A stretch of DNA of 64,000 nt from JAFDBW01 sp963825575 (GCA_963825575.1 CAWGUB010000019.1:114848-178847), one strand, 5' to 3'; shown: positions 7,714 to 18,075, counted from the first letter of the stretch. Notes: generated by a model not told the origin, from the letters alone. Numbers and translations are program-made.

Positions 7714-9024
7714 ATGAAAACCGATCGTCCCGGCATATCCCCGCTATTCCTCAGCCAGTTTGAAGTCGACGAAGCCGTCCCCTTCAAACGCCACCTTAAT
7801 CGCCTGGAGGTAGAGATAGGCAAAGAGGACTACAGTCATCTCAAGCGGGTTGAACTGCTCGACGACATACCGGGTGAAGAGCGTTTTGCGGCCATGGTCG
7901 AGATTACCGAACGCCTGTTGAAGTCGACCCAGAACAATTACAACCGTGAGCTTCTCAAGCGTCTGGACGCCCGCATTTATCTTGACGCCAATCACTATGC
8001 CATCTATTACCGCCTGCCAGACCGTTGTCTGCGCTTTGTCGCAGCCTGGCGAGAGACGGTTCTGCTCAAGTTTTTCTCCGCCTTACCAACTGAAGACTGC
8101 GGCTGGCGGCCGTGCGGGAAATCCTTGCCGGAATTCGAAGGCCGTTACCTGCCGGATGCGGCAGGTGGCGTATTGCTGCTACGCCACCTGCAGGCCAATG
8201 TCCGGCATCGCTTACCGCTGGTCACAGCCAGTCATGGCCCCTACGACCCGCACACCCTGGAAGTCGCCCTCTACTTTCTGCGGACCGGCAAAGGCGGCTC
8301 GGCGCTGATCAATCTCGGCTTTGCCGGTCGTGAGCCTTTGACCGACGAAAACGTCAGGCAACTCGAATCCTGGGGCGTCCCGCTCAACCCGAGCAACATC
8401 GATGTTATCTACCCATACGTCGATGAGCATGGCCATCCCTACTGCTACAAACTCGAAGAAGGTCTAGCGCATTTCATTGCCGAACTGGGCATGGAACTGC
8501 CGAAGCTGGTCATCGATGTCCACGGTTGCGTCGGCACGTTCAGCGACGATCGACGCGTCGTGGTCGGCCTTGGCGGCTTGCCACCTTTCCTGAACCCGGA
8601 CGAAGTCGGCGATTTTCTCAAGGAAGCAGGCGTACTGTTTTTACAGCCGAACGAGCTCCTGCGTGACGGGTTGAACCTGATCCGGGAACTTTCCGACGAA
8701 ATGTACGTGCAGTTTTGTGCCGGAGCTCACCTCTGCTACAACTTTGCCCTGCTTGGTCGCATGCAGCTGCTCGGTTTCCAGGTCGACCCAAAGACCGATA
8801 TCGACAGTCTGCTTGAAGGAGAGGAACGGGCCTTCCTGCCGAAAGAGAATCTGCGCTGGATTCCCGGTGCCGGAGCAAACGCCCTGCAGCGGATCGCCGT
8901 CAACAAACTCAACCCGGACACCCGTTGCCTGCATGTCGAAATTCCCACGGCCGTGCGCCGCAAGATGGTGCTCAAACTGCGTTCGCTGGAGATCGAATCG
9001 TCGCTGGATGCCAGCGGGTTATAA
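7714..9024 (+). CDS. Unrecognised 436-aa cytoplasmic protein
   Basis: 436 residues, no signal peptide or membrane segment. I do not recognise the family. The central part contains LVTASHGPYDPHTLEVAL (about 168-185), DVIYPYVDEHGHPYCYKL and LVIDVHGCVGTFSDDRRVVV (about 267-286), which pair His and Asp residues in a way faintly like zinc-dependent amidohydrolases such as N-formylglutamate amidohydrolase. This is only an impression. The protein has a helical charged N-terminus and several cysteines (FCAGAHLCYNFAL). The ATG at 7714 follows a GGAGA ribosome binding site. It is a single gene with a terminator-like hairpin downstream at 9058-9083. Confidence 0.75.
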   Translation: MKTDRPGISPLFLSQFEVDEAVPFKRHLNRLEVEIGKEDYSHLKRVELLDDIPGEERFAAMVEITERLLKSTQNNYNRELLKRLDARIYLDANHYAIYYRLPDRCLRFVAAWRETVLLKFFSALPTEDCGWRPCGKSLPEFEGRYLPDAAGGVLLLRHLQANVRHRLPLVTASHGPYDPHTLEVALYFLRTGKGGSALINLGFAGREPLTDENVRQLESWGVPLNPSNIDVIYPYVDEHGHPYCYKLEEGLAHFIAELGMELPKLVIDVHGCVGTFSDDRRVVVGLGGLPPFLNPDEVGDFLKEAGVLFLQPNELLRDGLNLIRELSDEMYVQFCAGAHLCYNFALLGRMQLLGFQVDPKTDIDSLLEGEERAFLPKENLRWIPGAGANALQRIAVNKLNPDTRCLHVEIPTAVRRKMVLKLRSLEIESSLDASGL

Positions 9025-9057
9025 TTTTTGAGGATTTACAGCTTTTAGTTCGAAAAC

Positions 9058-9083
9058 AAAGGGCTGTCGATTGGTAGCCCTTT
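9058..9083 (+). terminator. Terminator-like hairpin after the 436-aa gene
   Basis: AAAGGGCT and AGCCCTTT form an 8-bp stem around a 10-base loop, 34 bases after the stop codon at 9024. Only a short T run follows, so it may be a weak or partial terminator. Confidence 0.5.
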
Positions 9084-9121
9084 CAGGCTGCTGACAAAGT
9101 TCAGCCAGACTTCATGATGGA

Positions 9122-9732
9122 GAGGGCAACAGATGGTTAATCTGTTGCCCTTTGCTATTGTATTCTGGAATTCAAAGTCAAAATCAAAACCCGGGGGTCG
9201 CGCCCCCCGACTGCGCCTTACTCTTTTACTGGCCTAAAAGAGTAAGCAGAAAAGGGCCTGCGCTGCGCTGGGCATGTCTGATTCGAAAAGGCGGCAACCT
9301 CAATCCGGATTGTTCTAAACGATCAAGAGCGCTACGCTTCCCCCGCAGGAGCCGAGGCTCTTGAGAGCCTCTCCTGCTGTGGAGGCTTGCGTCTGTGGTC
9401 AAGGTTGTCTTAGGCTTTTCCCTGGTAAATCACACGGCAAGGTCAGGCCCTTTGACACAGGGCCGGATCCCCATCAGTAACAGGCTTTTGAAGTCACAGA
9501 CATCCGGCAGAGGAGATGCCCTCCGCAAGGAGAAAGGCGTTTTTGCTTACTTTTGTCGCCGCATGGACAAAAGTAAGGCGTCTGGCAGTACGCGAACTGC
9601 CGACTTAAAGATTTGATTTTTTCGCACTTCGCGCCGCGTTCGGAGGCTTATAGCCTCTGGCGGGACGTGTCTCGCCGATTTTGTCTTTCAGAAAAGCGAA
9701 CAAAGGGCAACAGATTAACCATCTGTTGCCCT
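9122..9732. repeat. Structured dispersed repeat, copy 2, bracketed by inverted hairpins
   Basis: The 611-bp stretch lies between two identical 29-nt hairpins in opposite orientation (9122-9150 and 9704-9732, each with 12-bp arms AGGGCAACAGAT/ATCTGTTGCCCT and a 5-nt loop; they are exact reverse complements). Inside are two units: left, a GGGGG/CCCCC hairpin near 9193 then CTTACTCTTTT/AAAAGAGTAAG and the GCAGAAAAGGGCCTGCGC core; right and inverted, CTTACTTTTGTC/GACAAAAGTAAG (about 9545-9576), a GGCAGT/ACTGCC hairpin (9584-9601) and an extra GGCGGGACGTGTCTCGCC hairpin (9659-9676). An internal GGCCC..GGGCC stem lies near 9438-9455. No protein-coding gene is credible here. Confidence 0.85.
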
Positions 9733-9803
9733 GTGCTTCATAGAAACTCCACCTGCTAGGCCAAAAAATTCCGCATCATGTGTAGGGTTTGTCAACAGTC
9801 TGG

Positions 9804-9827
9804 CAGGACTGCCGATTGGCAGTCCTG
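9804..9827. terminator. Strong hairpin between repeat copy 2 and the 54-aa gene
   Basis: CAGGACTGCC/GGCAGTCCTG is a perfect 10-bp stem with a GATT loop, followed on the plus strand by TGTAATTGTTTTT. It sits 26 bases past the stop of the minus-strand 54-residue gene, so it probably ends transcription from that side and may block read-through from the other. Confidence 0.6.
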
Positions 9828-9853
9828 TGTAATTGTTTTTGCTACTTCTTCTT

Positions 9854-10018
9854 TCAGTAGATCACGATGTAGCCATGCTCCGTCGCGATCTTGGAAATTT
9901 CCAGGACATCATTGATCTGGTAAGATTCGCCATCGAGGACAAACGTGTACCCGCCCTCCGGGTTCTCCTTGGCCAACTCGATCAGCGATTCGAAGCTGGC
10001 AGTCTTGACCATGGTCAT
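9854..10018 (-). CDS. Small hypothetical protein, 54 aa, downstream of hisN
   Basis: A 54-residue frame from ATG at 10018 to TGA at 9854, beginning MTMVKTASFESLIELAKENP. A GGAGG ribosome binding site lies 7 bases upstream of the ATG. The sequence alternates helix-like and strand-like stretches (GGYTFVLDGESYQINDVLEI, then a short helix and YIVIY), as a small alpha/beta protein would, and codon use matches neighbours. It begins 17 bases after the HisN-like gene and must be in the same transcript. Family not recognised. Too short for usual length cut-offs, so it is easily missed. Confidence 0.65.
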   Translation of the reverse strand: MTMVKTASFESLIELAKENPEGGYTFVLDGESYQINDVLEISKIATEHGYIVIY

Positions 10019-10035
10019 CTCTTTTCCTCCACGAG

Positions 10036-10848
10036 CTAGAGCAGTGACATTGCTTCTTCATGCAGTTGACGGTTGGCTGCAGCGACGACAAAACCGCCGG
10101 CCACCGGGCTCTTGCCCCGGGCATCGGTCACCACGCCGCCGGCGGCTTCGATGATCGGTATCAGCGGCACGATATCGTATGGTTGCAGGGTATCCTCTAC
10201 CACCAGGTCAATCCGGCCGAGCGCCAGCATGCAGTAGGCGTAGCAGTCGCCGCCGAAGCGCTGCAGGCGCACCCTGGCGGCGATGCGGCGGAAGGCGGCG
10301 AGGTTGGCTTCATCGACAAACATGCTCTCGTGTGTACAGTACAGGATGGCTTCCTCGAGACGCTCCGTCGGCCGGGTCTGCAGCGCGACGGTCTTGCCGT
10401 GTTGCCGCAAAACACCCCCGGCCGCACTGCCGGAAAAAAGTTCCCCGGTCGCCGGTTGGTACATCAGCCCGGCCAGGGCTCGATCGCCCTGCTGCAGACC
10501 GAGCAGGATTCCCCAGGTCGGGAAGCCGCTGATGAACGACTTGGTACCGTCGATCGGATCGATCACCCAGTTGATATCCGAGCTGCCGGGCGTGACGCCC
10601 TCTTCTTCGCCGATGATCCCGAATTCCGGGAACCGGCGGCCAAGCTCTTCACGCAGGAAGGCCTCCACAGCACGGTCGGCAGCGGTCACGGGGTCGAAGC
10701 CGCTTTCACCGAGCTTGTTGTCCACCTCGATAGGCTGGCGGAAATAGCGCAGGGCAATGTTCCCTGCTCCCGGGACAACCTGCTGGGCGAACAGAAGCGC
10801 CCTGGCTATTTCGTTGGGCGTCAAATTTGTCTGCTTGTCTTTGTCCAT
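10036..10848 (-). CDS. hisN: Histidinol-phosphatase of the inositol monophosphatase family
   Basis: 270 residues. All metal and substrate motifs of the FIG/IMPase superfamily are present: TAADRAVE, GEEEG (the metal-binding glutamate), DPIDGTKSFISGFPTWG (about 97-113) and a C-terminal LQPYDIVPLIPIIEAAGG (about 221-238). The GTKSFISGFPTWG and QPYDI variants are those I associate with HisN, the IMPase-type histidinol-phosphatase that makes histidinol from histidinol phosphate using Mg2+. An inositol or other sugar phosphatase cannot be excluded. It is not beside other his genes. A 54-residue gene follows 17 bases downstream. Confidence 0.82.
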   Translation of the reverse strand: MDKDKQTNLTPNEIARALLFAQQVVPGAGNIALRYFRQPIEVDNKLGESGFDPVTAADRAVEAFLREELGRRFPEFGIIGEEEGVTPGSSDINWVIDPIDGTKSFISGFPTWGILLGLQQGDRALAGLMYQPATGELFSGSAAGGVLRQHGKTVALQTRPTERLEEAILYCTHESMFVDEANLAAFRRIAARVRLQRFGGDCYAYCMLALGRIDLVVEDTLQPYDIVPLIPIIEAAGGVVTDARGKSPVAGGFVVAAANRQLHEEAMSLL

Positions 10849-11024
10849 ACAGGCGGAATCTCACAATGGCATGTTCTGCTTCGGGGCATTCTACAGGAAA
10901 GCAGATTGATCTTCAAAAGAAACTATCTCGAACACTCTGGGGCATGGAACAGTCCCGTGGTCTATGGGCATTGGGTTCAGACTGGCAGATATGTGTCCTG
11001 AACTGCGTGGTGAATAGGGTCCTA

Positions 11025-11192
11025 TTATGGTTTGTTACCGGACAATAATATCGTAGCAAGCAAAGCAGTATACAAGGTCACATAGGTAATCAACGCAAAG
11101 ACAAATCTCTGCCTTCGTGAATATTTTCGAGACCTGCCGGTCACGTAATACACAAAAGCCGAGATCACGAAGAATATTGCAAGGAGCCTCAT
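11025..11192 (-). CDS. Small membrane protein, 55 aa
   Basis: A 55-residue frame from ATG at 11192 to TAA at 11025. It encodes two hydrophobic segments, MRLLAIFFVISAFVYYVTG and VFALITYVTLYTALLATILL, joined by a basic loop (GRSRKYSRRQR), as expected for a two-helix inner membrane protein. A GAGGAA stretch precedes the ATG at about 11 bases, a somewhat long spacing. It lies about 110 bases downstream of queF on the same strand and might be co-transcribed. Nothing else is seen in the 450-base gap between hisN and queF. Family not recognised; comparative conservation would decide whether it is real. Confidence 0.5.
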   Translation of the reverse strand: MRLLAIFFVISAFVYYVTGRSRKYSRRQRFVFALITYVTLYTALLATILLSGNKP

Positions 11193-11300
11193 AAAATAAC
11201 TGTTTCCTCTATGTCCGTATGACTCTGTTGAAAAATACGCTCAATATCATGCTCCAGATACCTGCCGCTGAGAAGTGGCTGGTTCTCGCAAGAGAGGACC

Positions 11301-12131
11301 CTACTGTCTCGCCAGGCGAATATTCTCCACTTCGAACTCGAAGTTGCTGCGGTAGGGGTTGATATCGAGTCCGCCACGCCGGGTGTAACGGGCATAGACG
11401 GTAAGCTTCTCAGGCTGGCAGAAACGCATCAGGTCGCAGTAGATGCGCTCGACGCACTGTTCGTGGAACTCGTTGTGCTGGCGGAAGGAAACCAGATAGC
11501 GTAGCAGGGCTTCACGGTTTATTTTCCCCCCCTGGTAACGAATCAGGACGCTGCCCCAGTCCGGTTGGCCGGTCACCAGGCAGTTGCTCTTCAACAGGTG
11601 GCTGTACAGAGTTTCGCTGACCAGTTGTCGTGGGGCCGTAGCCCCCTCGAGCAACCCGGCTTCCATGGCGTAGCTTTCGATCGCAATATCAAGGTCATCG
11701 AGGCACTCTCCCGGCAGAAGAGAAAATTCTTGATCGGCAAACGCCCCGGCATCGATCAGTCGCACGTCCACCGGCCAGCCGGAAGCCCCGGTCAAATCCT
11801 GGCTGAGCAGGGCGCGCACGGTCTCGAAATCGTCGAAATGGGTCTGGTTGAAAGAGTTGAGGTAGAGCTTGAATGATTTCGATTCGATCAGGAAAGGTGA
11901 TTCGCAGGGAATCCGGAACTCGCCCATAGCCACCACCGGCTTGCCCCTGGCCGTCAGCCACGACATCTCGTAAGCGTTCCAGATATCGACACCGTGAAAG
12001 GGCAGCGCGGCGGGCAGTCCGATCTCGTCGCGTTTGAGCTTGCGCGGCACCGGGCAGAGCAGGCCGGGGTCGTACTCCGACTTGTAAATGGTGGCCTTGC
12101 CAAGCGGCAATTGGTCCGTGAAGTCATTCAT
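11301..12131 (-). CDS. queF: NADPH-dependent 7-cyano-7-deazaguanine reductase QueF
   Basis: 276 residues, the long bimodular (tandem T-fold) form as in E. coli. The family-defining QueF motif is ESKSFKLYLNSF (83-94). The nucleophile is Cys184 (KSNCLVTGQPDWGS) with the general acid Asp191. The enzyme reduces the nitrile of preQ0 to preQ1, the last soluble step before queuosine is inserted in tRNA. The gene stands alone on the minus strand. A VUT-family gene elsewhere in this window (56277) may belong to precursor uptake for the same pathway. No preQ1 riboswitch is visible upstream. Confidence 0.95.
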   Translation of the reverse strand: MNDFTDQLPLGKATIYKSEYDPGLLCPVPRKLKRDEIGLPAALPFHGVDIWNAYEMSWLTARGKPVVAMGEFRIPCESPFLIESKSFKLYLNSFNQTHFDDFETVRALLSQDLTGASGWPVDVRLIDAGAFADQEFSLLPGECLDDLDIAIESYAMEAGLLEGATAPRQLVSETLYSHLLKSNCLVTGQPDWGSVLIRYQGGKINREALLRYLVSFRQHNEFHEQCVERIYCDLMRFCQPEKLTVYARYTRRGGLDINPYRSNFEFEVENIRLARQ

Positions 12132-12222
12132 AGTGTCTTTACTTTGCCAGAACAGGCGTTGATTTCAACTGAAAAGCAGCGCGGGTCGACTTTAACAATT
12201 CTATACCCCAAAAAAGGTTTTG

Positions 12223-12352
12223 TTTGCCACTAAGGCACAAAGGCGCTAAGCCACTCATTTTGCTGGCTAAAGATCAATATGTCCCATCGCACAGCATTAT
12301 TGTTTAAAAAAAACCAAAAACTTACTCTGTGTCTTGGTGCCTTGGTGGCTAA
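12223..12352. repeat. Imperfect long inverted repeat
   Basis: The left arm (12223-12250, TTTGCCACTAAGGCACAAAG and onward) is matched by the reverse complement of the right arm (12321-12352), with about 23 of 28 positions identical and about 70 bases between. Repeats of the CACTAAGGCACAAAG type are, from memory, scattered in many deltaproteobacterial genomes. The element lies between queF and the M48 protease gene and may form a long hairpin or represent a degraded mobile end. No gene is encoded. Confidence 0.6.
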
Positions 12353-12402
12353 CTTTTGTTTGATTATAAGATCGTACTTTAAAGCGTCAAGTTATCAGTG
12401 CG

Positions 12403-13287
12403 TCAAAGCCGCGAAGTTTGCCTACCTGTTGCTGATGCAGGCTCCTTTCCCGGAGGTTCCTTGCTGAGCGGCAAATCTTCCAGCAGGTCCTGGCCGAGAG
12501 GTGTGACGGTATCAATCCGATAGCCATTGGCAGCGATCAGCCCCTGTAATTCCCTGACCCGGTCATCGGGATGCGGGTGCGAGGCCAGCAGGTAGGGGAC
12601 CCGACTCCCGGCGTCTTTGCCAACCCTGGCGAAGAAATCGGTGGCGCCTCCGGCATGGCCGAAGCTGGCCACCAGCAAATCGAGGCCGAAACGGTCGGCA
12701 GCAGACTCCTGCTCCCGGGAGTAGTGGCTGTCACCGACCAGGAAAATTTTGCTCGCCAGGGCACTGGCCGCGCTGTCCTCTCCGAACAGCATGATCGCCG
12801 CAACGGTCACGCCGAGCCCGCGGCCCAGGCGACGCAGATGATCGCGGTGCGCAAAGTGTCCCAGCTCATGGGCCAGCACCATCGCCACCTCGTTCTCCGA
12901 CTCGGCCTGCTCAAGGAGTGCGGAGAAGACCATGATGTGCCCGCCCGGCAGGGCCAGGGCATTGATCTGCTCGCTCTCCAGCATCTGCACAGAAAAGTTG
13001 TATTCGTGAAGGGGAGAATCAACCGGAAGATTGTCGAGCAACCGCTGGAGGAGCTCCTGCAGCGGCTCGTTTTCAAGGGCATCCATAGCGTCGATGAAGT
13101 TTTCACCGAGCCAGGCTTCCGCACTGACCGGGATCTTTGCCACGGCTATATCGGTGGTTACACCGAGCACCAGGTAGAGAAGCAGGACCAGCAGCAAGAG
13201 ACCACCAACCAGCCAGCCGAGTTCCGTCAAAGGGTGGGTCTTCGAGACGTTGACGTTGCCTTCGATATGCTTGGGGGTGAATTTCAC
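12403..13287 (-). CDS. M48 family membrane-anchored zinc metalloprotease
   Basis: 294 residues. One N-terminal transmembrane segment (about 24-45) anchors a periplasm-facing peptidase M48 domain. The zinc site is HELGHFAHRDH (HExxH, His140-Glu141-His144) with the third ligand Glu194 in SREQESAADRFG. Related proteins (YcaL/LoiP-like, also the Oma1 group) degrade misfolded membrane or outer membrane proteins. It is the last gene of a three-gene minus-strand operon; its start overlaps by 4 bases the stop of the upstream YbjQ-like gene, so the group is probably functionally linked. Confidence 0.9.
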   Translation of the reverse strand: MKFTPKHIEGNVNVSKTHPLTELGWLVGGLLLLVLLLYLVLGVTTDIAVAKIPVSAEAWLGENFIDAMDALENEPLQELLQRLLDNLPVDSPLHEYNFSVQMLESEQINALALPGGHIMVFSALLEQAESENEVAMVLAHELGHFAHRDHLRRLGRGLGVTVAAIMLFGEDSAASALASKIFLVGDSHYSREQESAADRFGLDLLVASFGHAGGATDFFARVGKDAGSRVPYLLASHPHPDDRVRELQGLIAANGYRIDTVTPLGQDLLEDLPLSKEPPGKEPASATGRQTSRL

Positions 13288-13763
13288 GGTCGGTTCATGA
13301 CCACTGCGGTGCCGTAGGCGAGGGTCTCGATACTGCCGATACTGTTCTTCTTGTTTGCCGAACGGCCGATCGTCGAGGTCTCCAGGCGCAGGTTGACGAT
13401 CATGTGCGCCCCCTTGGCCCGGGCCTCTTCCTTCATGCGCAGGATTGCTTCCCGGCGGGCGCGATCGATCAGTGATTCATAGGCCTTGACCCGGCCACCG
13501 AAGATATTGCGCAGAATTGCCAGCAGCCGTTTGAAGTAGTCATTGGACACCACCGTGCTGCCGTTAACCAGGAAGGCGTTCCTGACCGCACCCTCGGCGA
13601 AGCGCCCATCGGCATTGACGACCATCAGCTTGATCAGCTCTTTTTCGCGCCTGATGATCGATTTGTAGTGGCGCTTTTCAGCGATGGTGCCGCAAGTATA
13701 GCCGAGCACCATCAACGCCAGGAACAGGGAAAGGTCAGGATAGCTGAGAATCATCTCCAGCAT
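13284..13763 (-). CDS. YbjQ-like (UPF0145) domain protein with N-terminal membrane anchor
   Basis: 159 residues. A hydrophobic N-terminus (about 5-27) is followed by a basic stretch and a YbjQ/UPF0145 domain: GRVKAYESLIDRARREAI and KGAHMIVNLRLETSTIG align with the family pattern, and the end LAYGTAVVMNRP is characteristic. The N-terminal insertion and the anchor are not present in standard YbjQ. The family was once called heavy-metal binding and is a pentamer in crystal structures; its function is not established. It lies between a canonical YbjQ gene and an M48 protease, overlapping the latter by 4 bases. Confidence 0.75.
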   Translation of the reverse strand: MLEMILSYPDLSLFLALMVLGYTCGTIAEKRHYKSIIRREKELIKLMVVNADGRFAEGAVRNAFLVNGSTVVSNDYFKRLLAILRNIFGGRVKAYESLIDRARREAILRMKEEARAKGAHMIVNLRLETSTIGRSANKKNSIGSIETLAYGTAVVMNRP

Positions 13764-13772
13764 GGACAGCCC

Positions 13773-14087
13773 CTATTCGACCCGCACCGCAGTGCCGTAG
13801 GCAAACAGTTCGGCGGCGCCCTGGGCCACCGAGGATGTGGCAAAGCGGATATTGATCACCGCATTGGCGCCAAGCTGTCTGGCCTGCTGGGTCATCCGGT
13901 CCGTCGCCTCCTGCCGCGATTCCTGAAGCAGCTCGGTGTAACCTTTCAACTCGCCGCCGACCAGGTTCTTCAACCCGGCCATCATGTCGCGGCCAAGATG
14001 CTTGGCACGGACCGTACTGCCCTGGACAATGCCGAAATGTTCCACAATCTTCTTGCCGGGCACGCTGCCGACGTTGGTGAGAATCAT
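13773..14087 (-). CDS. YbjQ family protein (UPF0145)
   Basis: 104 residues from ATG at 14087, chosen because AGGGAG lies 5 bases upstream; a longer frame has no such signal. Sequence features of the family are clear: MILTNVGSVPGKKIVEHFGI, VGGELKGYTELLQESRQEA, QLGANAVINIRFATSSV and FAYGTAVRVE. Members form a pentameric beta-barrel-like assembly of uncertain role. The gene is 9 bases upstream of a second, membrane-anchored YbjQ-like gene, then an M48 protease. Having two paralogues with a protease suggests a membrane quality-control or metal-related module; this is inference. Confidence 0.85.
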   Translation of the reverse strand: MILTNVGSVPGKKIVEHFGIVQGSTVRAKHLGRDMMAGLKNLVGGELKGYTELLQESRQEATDRMTQQARQLGANAVINIRFATSSVAQGAAELFAYGTAVRVE

Positions 14088-14172
14088 AAGTGCTCCCTGA
14101 AAAGATAGCTGCAAGCCATAAAGCCGTCAGCTTTAAGAGTTTGACTCGAGTTGCAGCACAAGGTTGACCGTC

Positions 14173-16209
<2,037 letters not shown>

Positions 16210-16471
16210 AGGGTGCACCGGCGTATAATGGTTTTGACATAGAACCCCCTGCCGCAGAGTGAGGCTGGGTGAACGAGTTTTATCAAGATGTCTCCTGGAA
16301 ATCAGTTCTGAGTTCGGCCGGAAAAGCCAGGGCAGATAGTATGGGAAATGAAGGGGAAAGGCAAGACAATCCGGGACTGGAGGCCAGGTTCTCGGGGCTG
16401 GAAATAAAGACCGTAACCCGTTGACCCCTTAAGGAATCGAGCTTTGCCAGCGGCCAGCCCCTAGCCCCTGT

Positions 16472-17875
16472 TCACAACCGGTTATAGCCGTTCAACGCCG
16501 CAACCCGATACGCTTCCGCCATGGTGGGATAGTTGAAGGTCGTGTTTATGAAATACTTGATGCTGTTGTGCGGCGCGGGTTGGGCCATGATCGCCTGGCC
16601 GATATGCAGGATTTCCGTGGCGTTGTGCCCGAAACAGTGGATGCCGAGAATCTCCAGCGTCTCGCGATGGAAGAGCAGCTTGAGCATGCCGGCCCGGTGT
16701 GCGGTGATCTGGCCGCGGGCCAGGTTGCGGAAGAAGGAGCGCCCGACCTCGTAGGGGATGCGCTGCTCGGTCAGTTCGCGCTCGGTGCCACCGAGGCAGC
16801 TGATCTCCGGCAGGGTGTAGATCCCGGTCGGGATATCCCGCACCAGACGCTCGTCGCAGAAGCCTTCAACAATATGGGTCCCGGCAAACCGGCCCTGGTC
16901 GTAAGCAGCGCTGGCCAGGTTGGGGAAGCCGACGATGTCGCCGACCGCGTAGATGTGCGGCTGCACTGTCTGGTAGGTCTCGTTGACGGCGAGATTGCCG
17001 CGATGGTCCGGTTCAATCCCGAGGGCCTCAAGGCCCATATTTTCGGAATTCCCAGTGCGGCCGTTGGCCCACAGCAGCATGTCCGACTTGATTACCTTGC
17101 CGGTCTTCAGGTGCAGCACGACACCGTTGTCATTAACCTCGACCCGTTCGTACTCCTCGTTCTGGCGGATCAACACACCCTGTTCATCGCGCATGTAGTA
17201 GCTCAGCGCACTGCTGATCTCGTCGTCGAGATATTCGAGCAAGCGCTCGCGGGTGTTGACCAGATTGACCTTGATGCCGATGTTCTTGAACGCCGAGGCA
17301 TACTCGCAGCCGATCACCCCGGCACCATACACGGTCAGGGTCGCGGGCAGGTCATCCATGTTCAGAATTGTATCGCTGTCCACCACGCGGGGATTGTCGA
17401 AAGACACATCTTCGGGATGGTAGGGATGCGAACCGCTGGCTATGACAAAATGATCAGCGGTCATTTGCCGCAGGTTGCCGGTTTCGTCCTGCACCTCGAT
17501 ACTGTGCGGATCAGTAAAACGGGCATGACCGGCAACGATCACTATGTGGTTGCGCTCATAAAAGTCCTCGCGGTCACGCACCTGCTGCGAGACCACATTG
17601 TTGATCGCATCCATCAGATCATCACGGGTCACCCGACCGGGATGACGACCGCGATTGAAAAGGCGGTGCTTCTTGTCCTCGGCGTACTGCTGCACCACGT
17701 GAATCAATGCCTTGCTGGGGATGGTGCCGAGATGGGTGCAGCCCCCGCCGACGAGAAAGCGGTTCTCGATAATGGCCACCGACTTGCCGGATTTGGCGAG
17801 CATGATTGCCGCCCCCTCACCGCCCGGGCCGCTGCCGATCACTATCGTCTCAAAATGATTTTTCAGACTGTCCAT
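16472..17875 (-). CDS. sthA: Soluble pyridine nucleotide transhydrogenase
   Basis: 467 residues, the standard length. An FAD-binding motif VIGSGPGGEGAA opens the protein and an NAD-binding motif VYGAGVIGCEYA follows in the middle. The active-site region reads GGGCTHLGTIPSKAL, with one cysteine where dihydrolipoamide dehydrogenases have CxxxxC, which is the SthA/UdhA signature. The C-terminal dimer domain ends GYNRL. It transfers hydride between NADPH and NAD+ without the proton gradient. The membrane-bound PntAB, which works in the opposite direction, is also encoded in this window. 253 bases to the UvrD gene hold nothing I can identify. Confidence 0.95.
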   Translation of the reverse strand: MDSLKNHFETIVIGSGPGGEGAAIMLAKSGKSVAIIENRFLVGGGCTHLGTIPSKALIHVVQQYAEDKKHRLFNRGRHPGRVTRDDLMDAINNVVSQQVRDREDFYERNHIVIVAGHARFTDPHSIEVQDETGNLRQMTADHFVIASGSHPYHPEDVSFDNPRVVDSDTILNMDDLPATLTVYGAGVIGCEYASAFKNIGIKVNLVNTRERLLEYLDDEISSALSYYMRDEQGVLIRQNEEYERVEVNDNGVVLHLKTGKVIKSDMLLWANGRTGNSENMGLEALGIEPDHRGNLAVNETYQTVQPHIYAVGDIVGFPNLASAAYDQGRFAGTHIVEGFCDERLVRDIPTGIYTLPEISCLGGTERELTEQRIPYEVGRSFFRNLARGQITAHRAGMLKLLFHRETLEILGIHCFGHNATEILHIGQAIMAQPAPHNSIKYFINTTFNYPTMAEAYRVAALNGYNRL

Positions 17876-18075
17876 AAATGCTCAACATTTCATCAGGGCG
17901 CTGCCCATAGGATAAATGAAACTGGAAACTTTGCAACCGGTTCGTGAACCGGGACGGCAAGAATCAGGCTCTACAGCCTTAAAGCTTCAAACTTTTCGCC
18001 GCCCTCGTCCCGCATCTCAATTTTTTTGGTAAACTATTGAAGTCACTCACTAACCCACATTGACAGGCATCAGAA

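Noticed and set aside
6162..7763. A 533-codon open frame covering the MFS gene in another frame
   Set aside because: It has no family-like sequence and lies over the clear DHA2 gene at 6247-7617.
9152..9616. Small open frames inside repeat copy 2, and similar ones at 5025, 44910, 54650 and 55052
   Set aside because: They coincide with hairpin modules and give similar peptide strings only because the DNA repeat is shared.
16222..16250. GGTT...AACC near the UvrD start as a LexA box
   Set aside because: Arms are short and spacing does not match the palindrome at 760-779.
16568..17947. A 459-codon open frame opposite sthA
   Set aside because: Shadow of a highly conserved gene.
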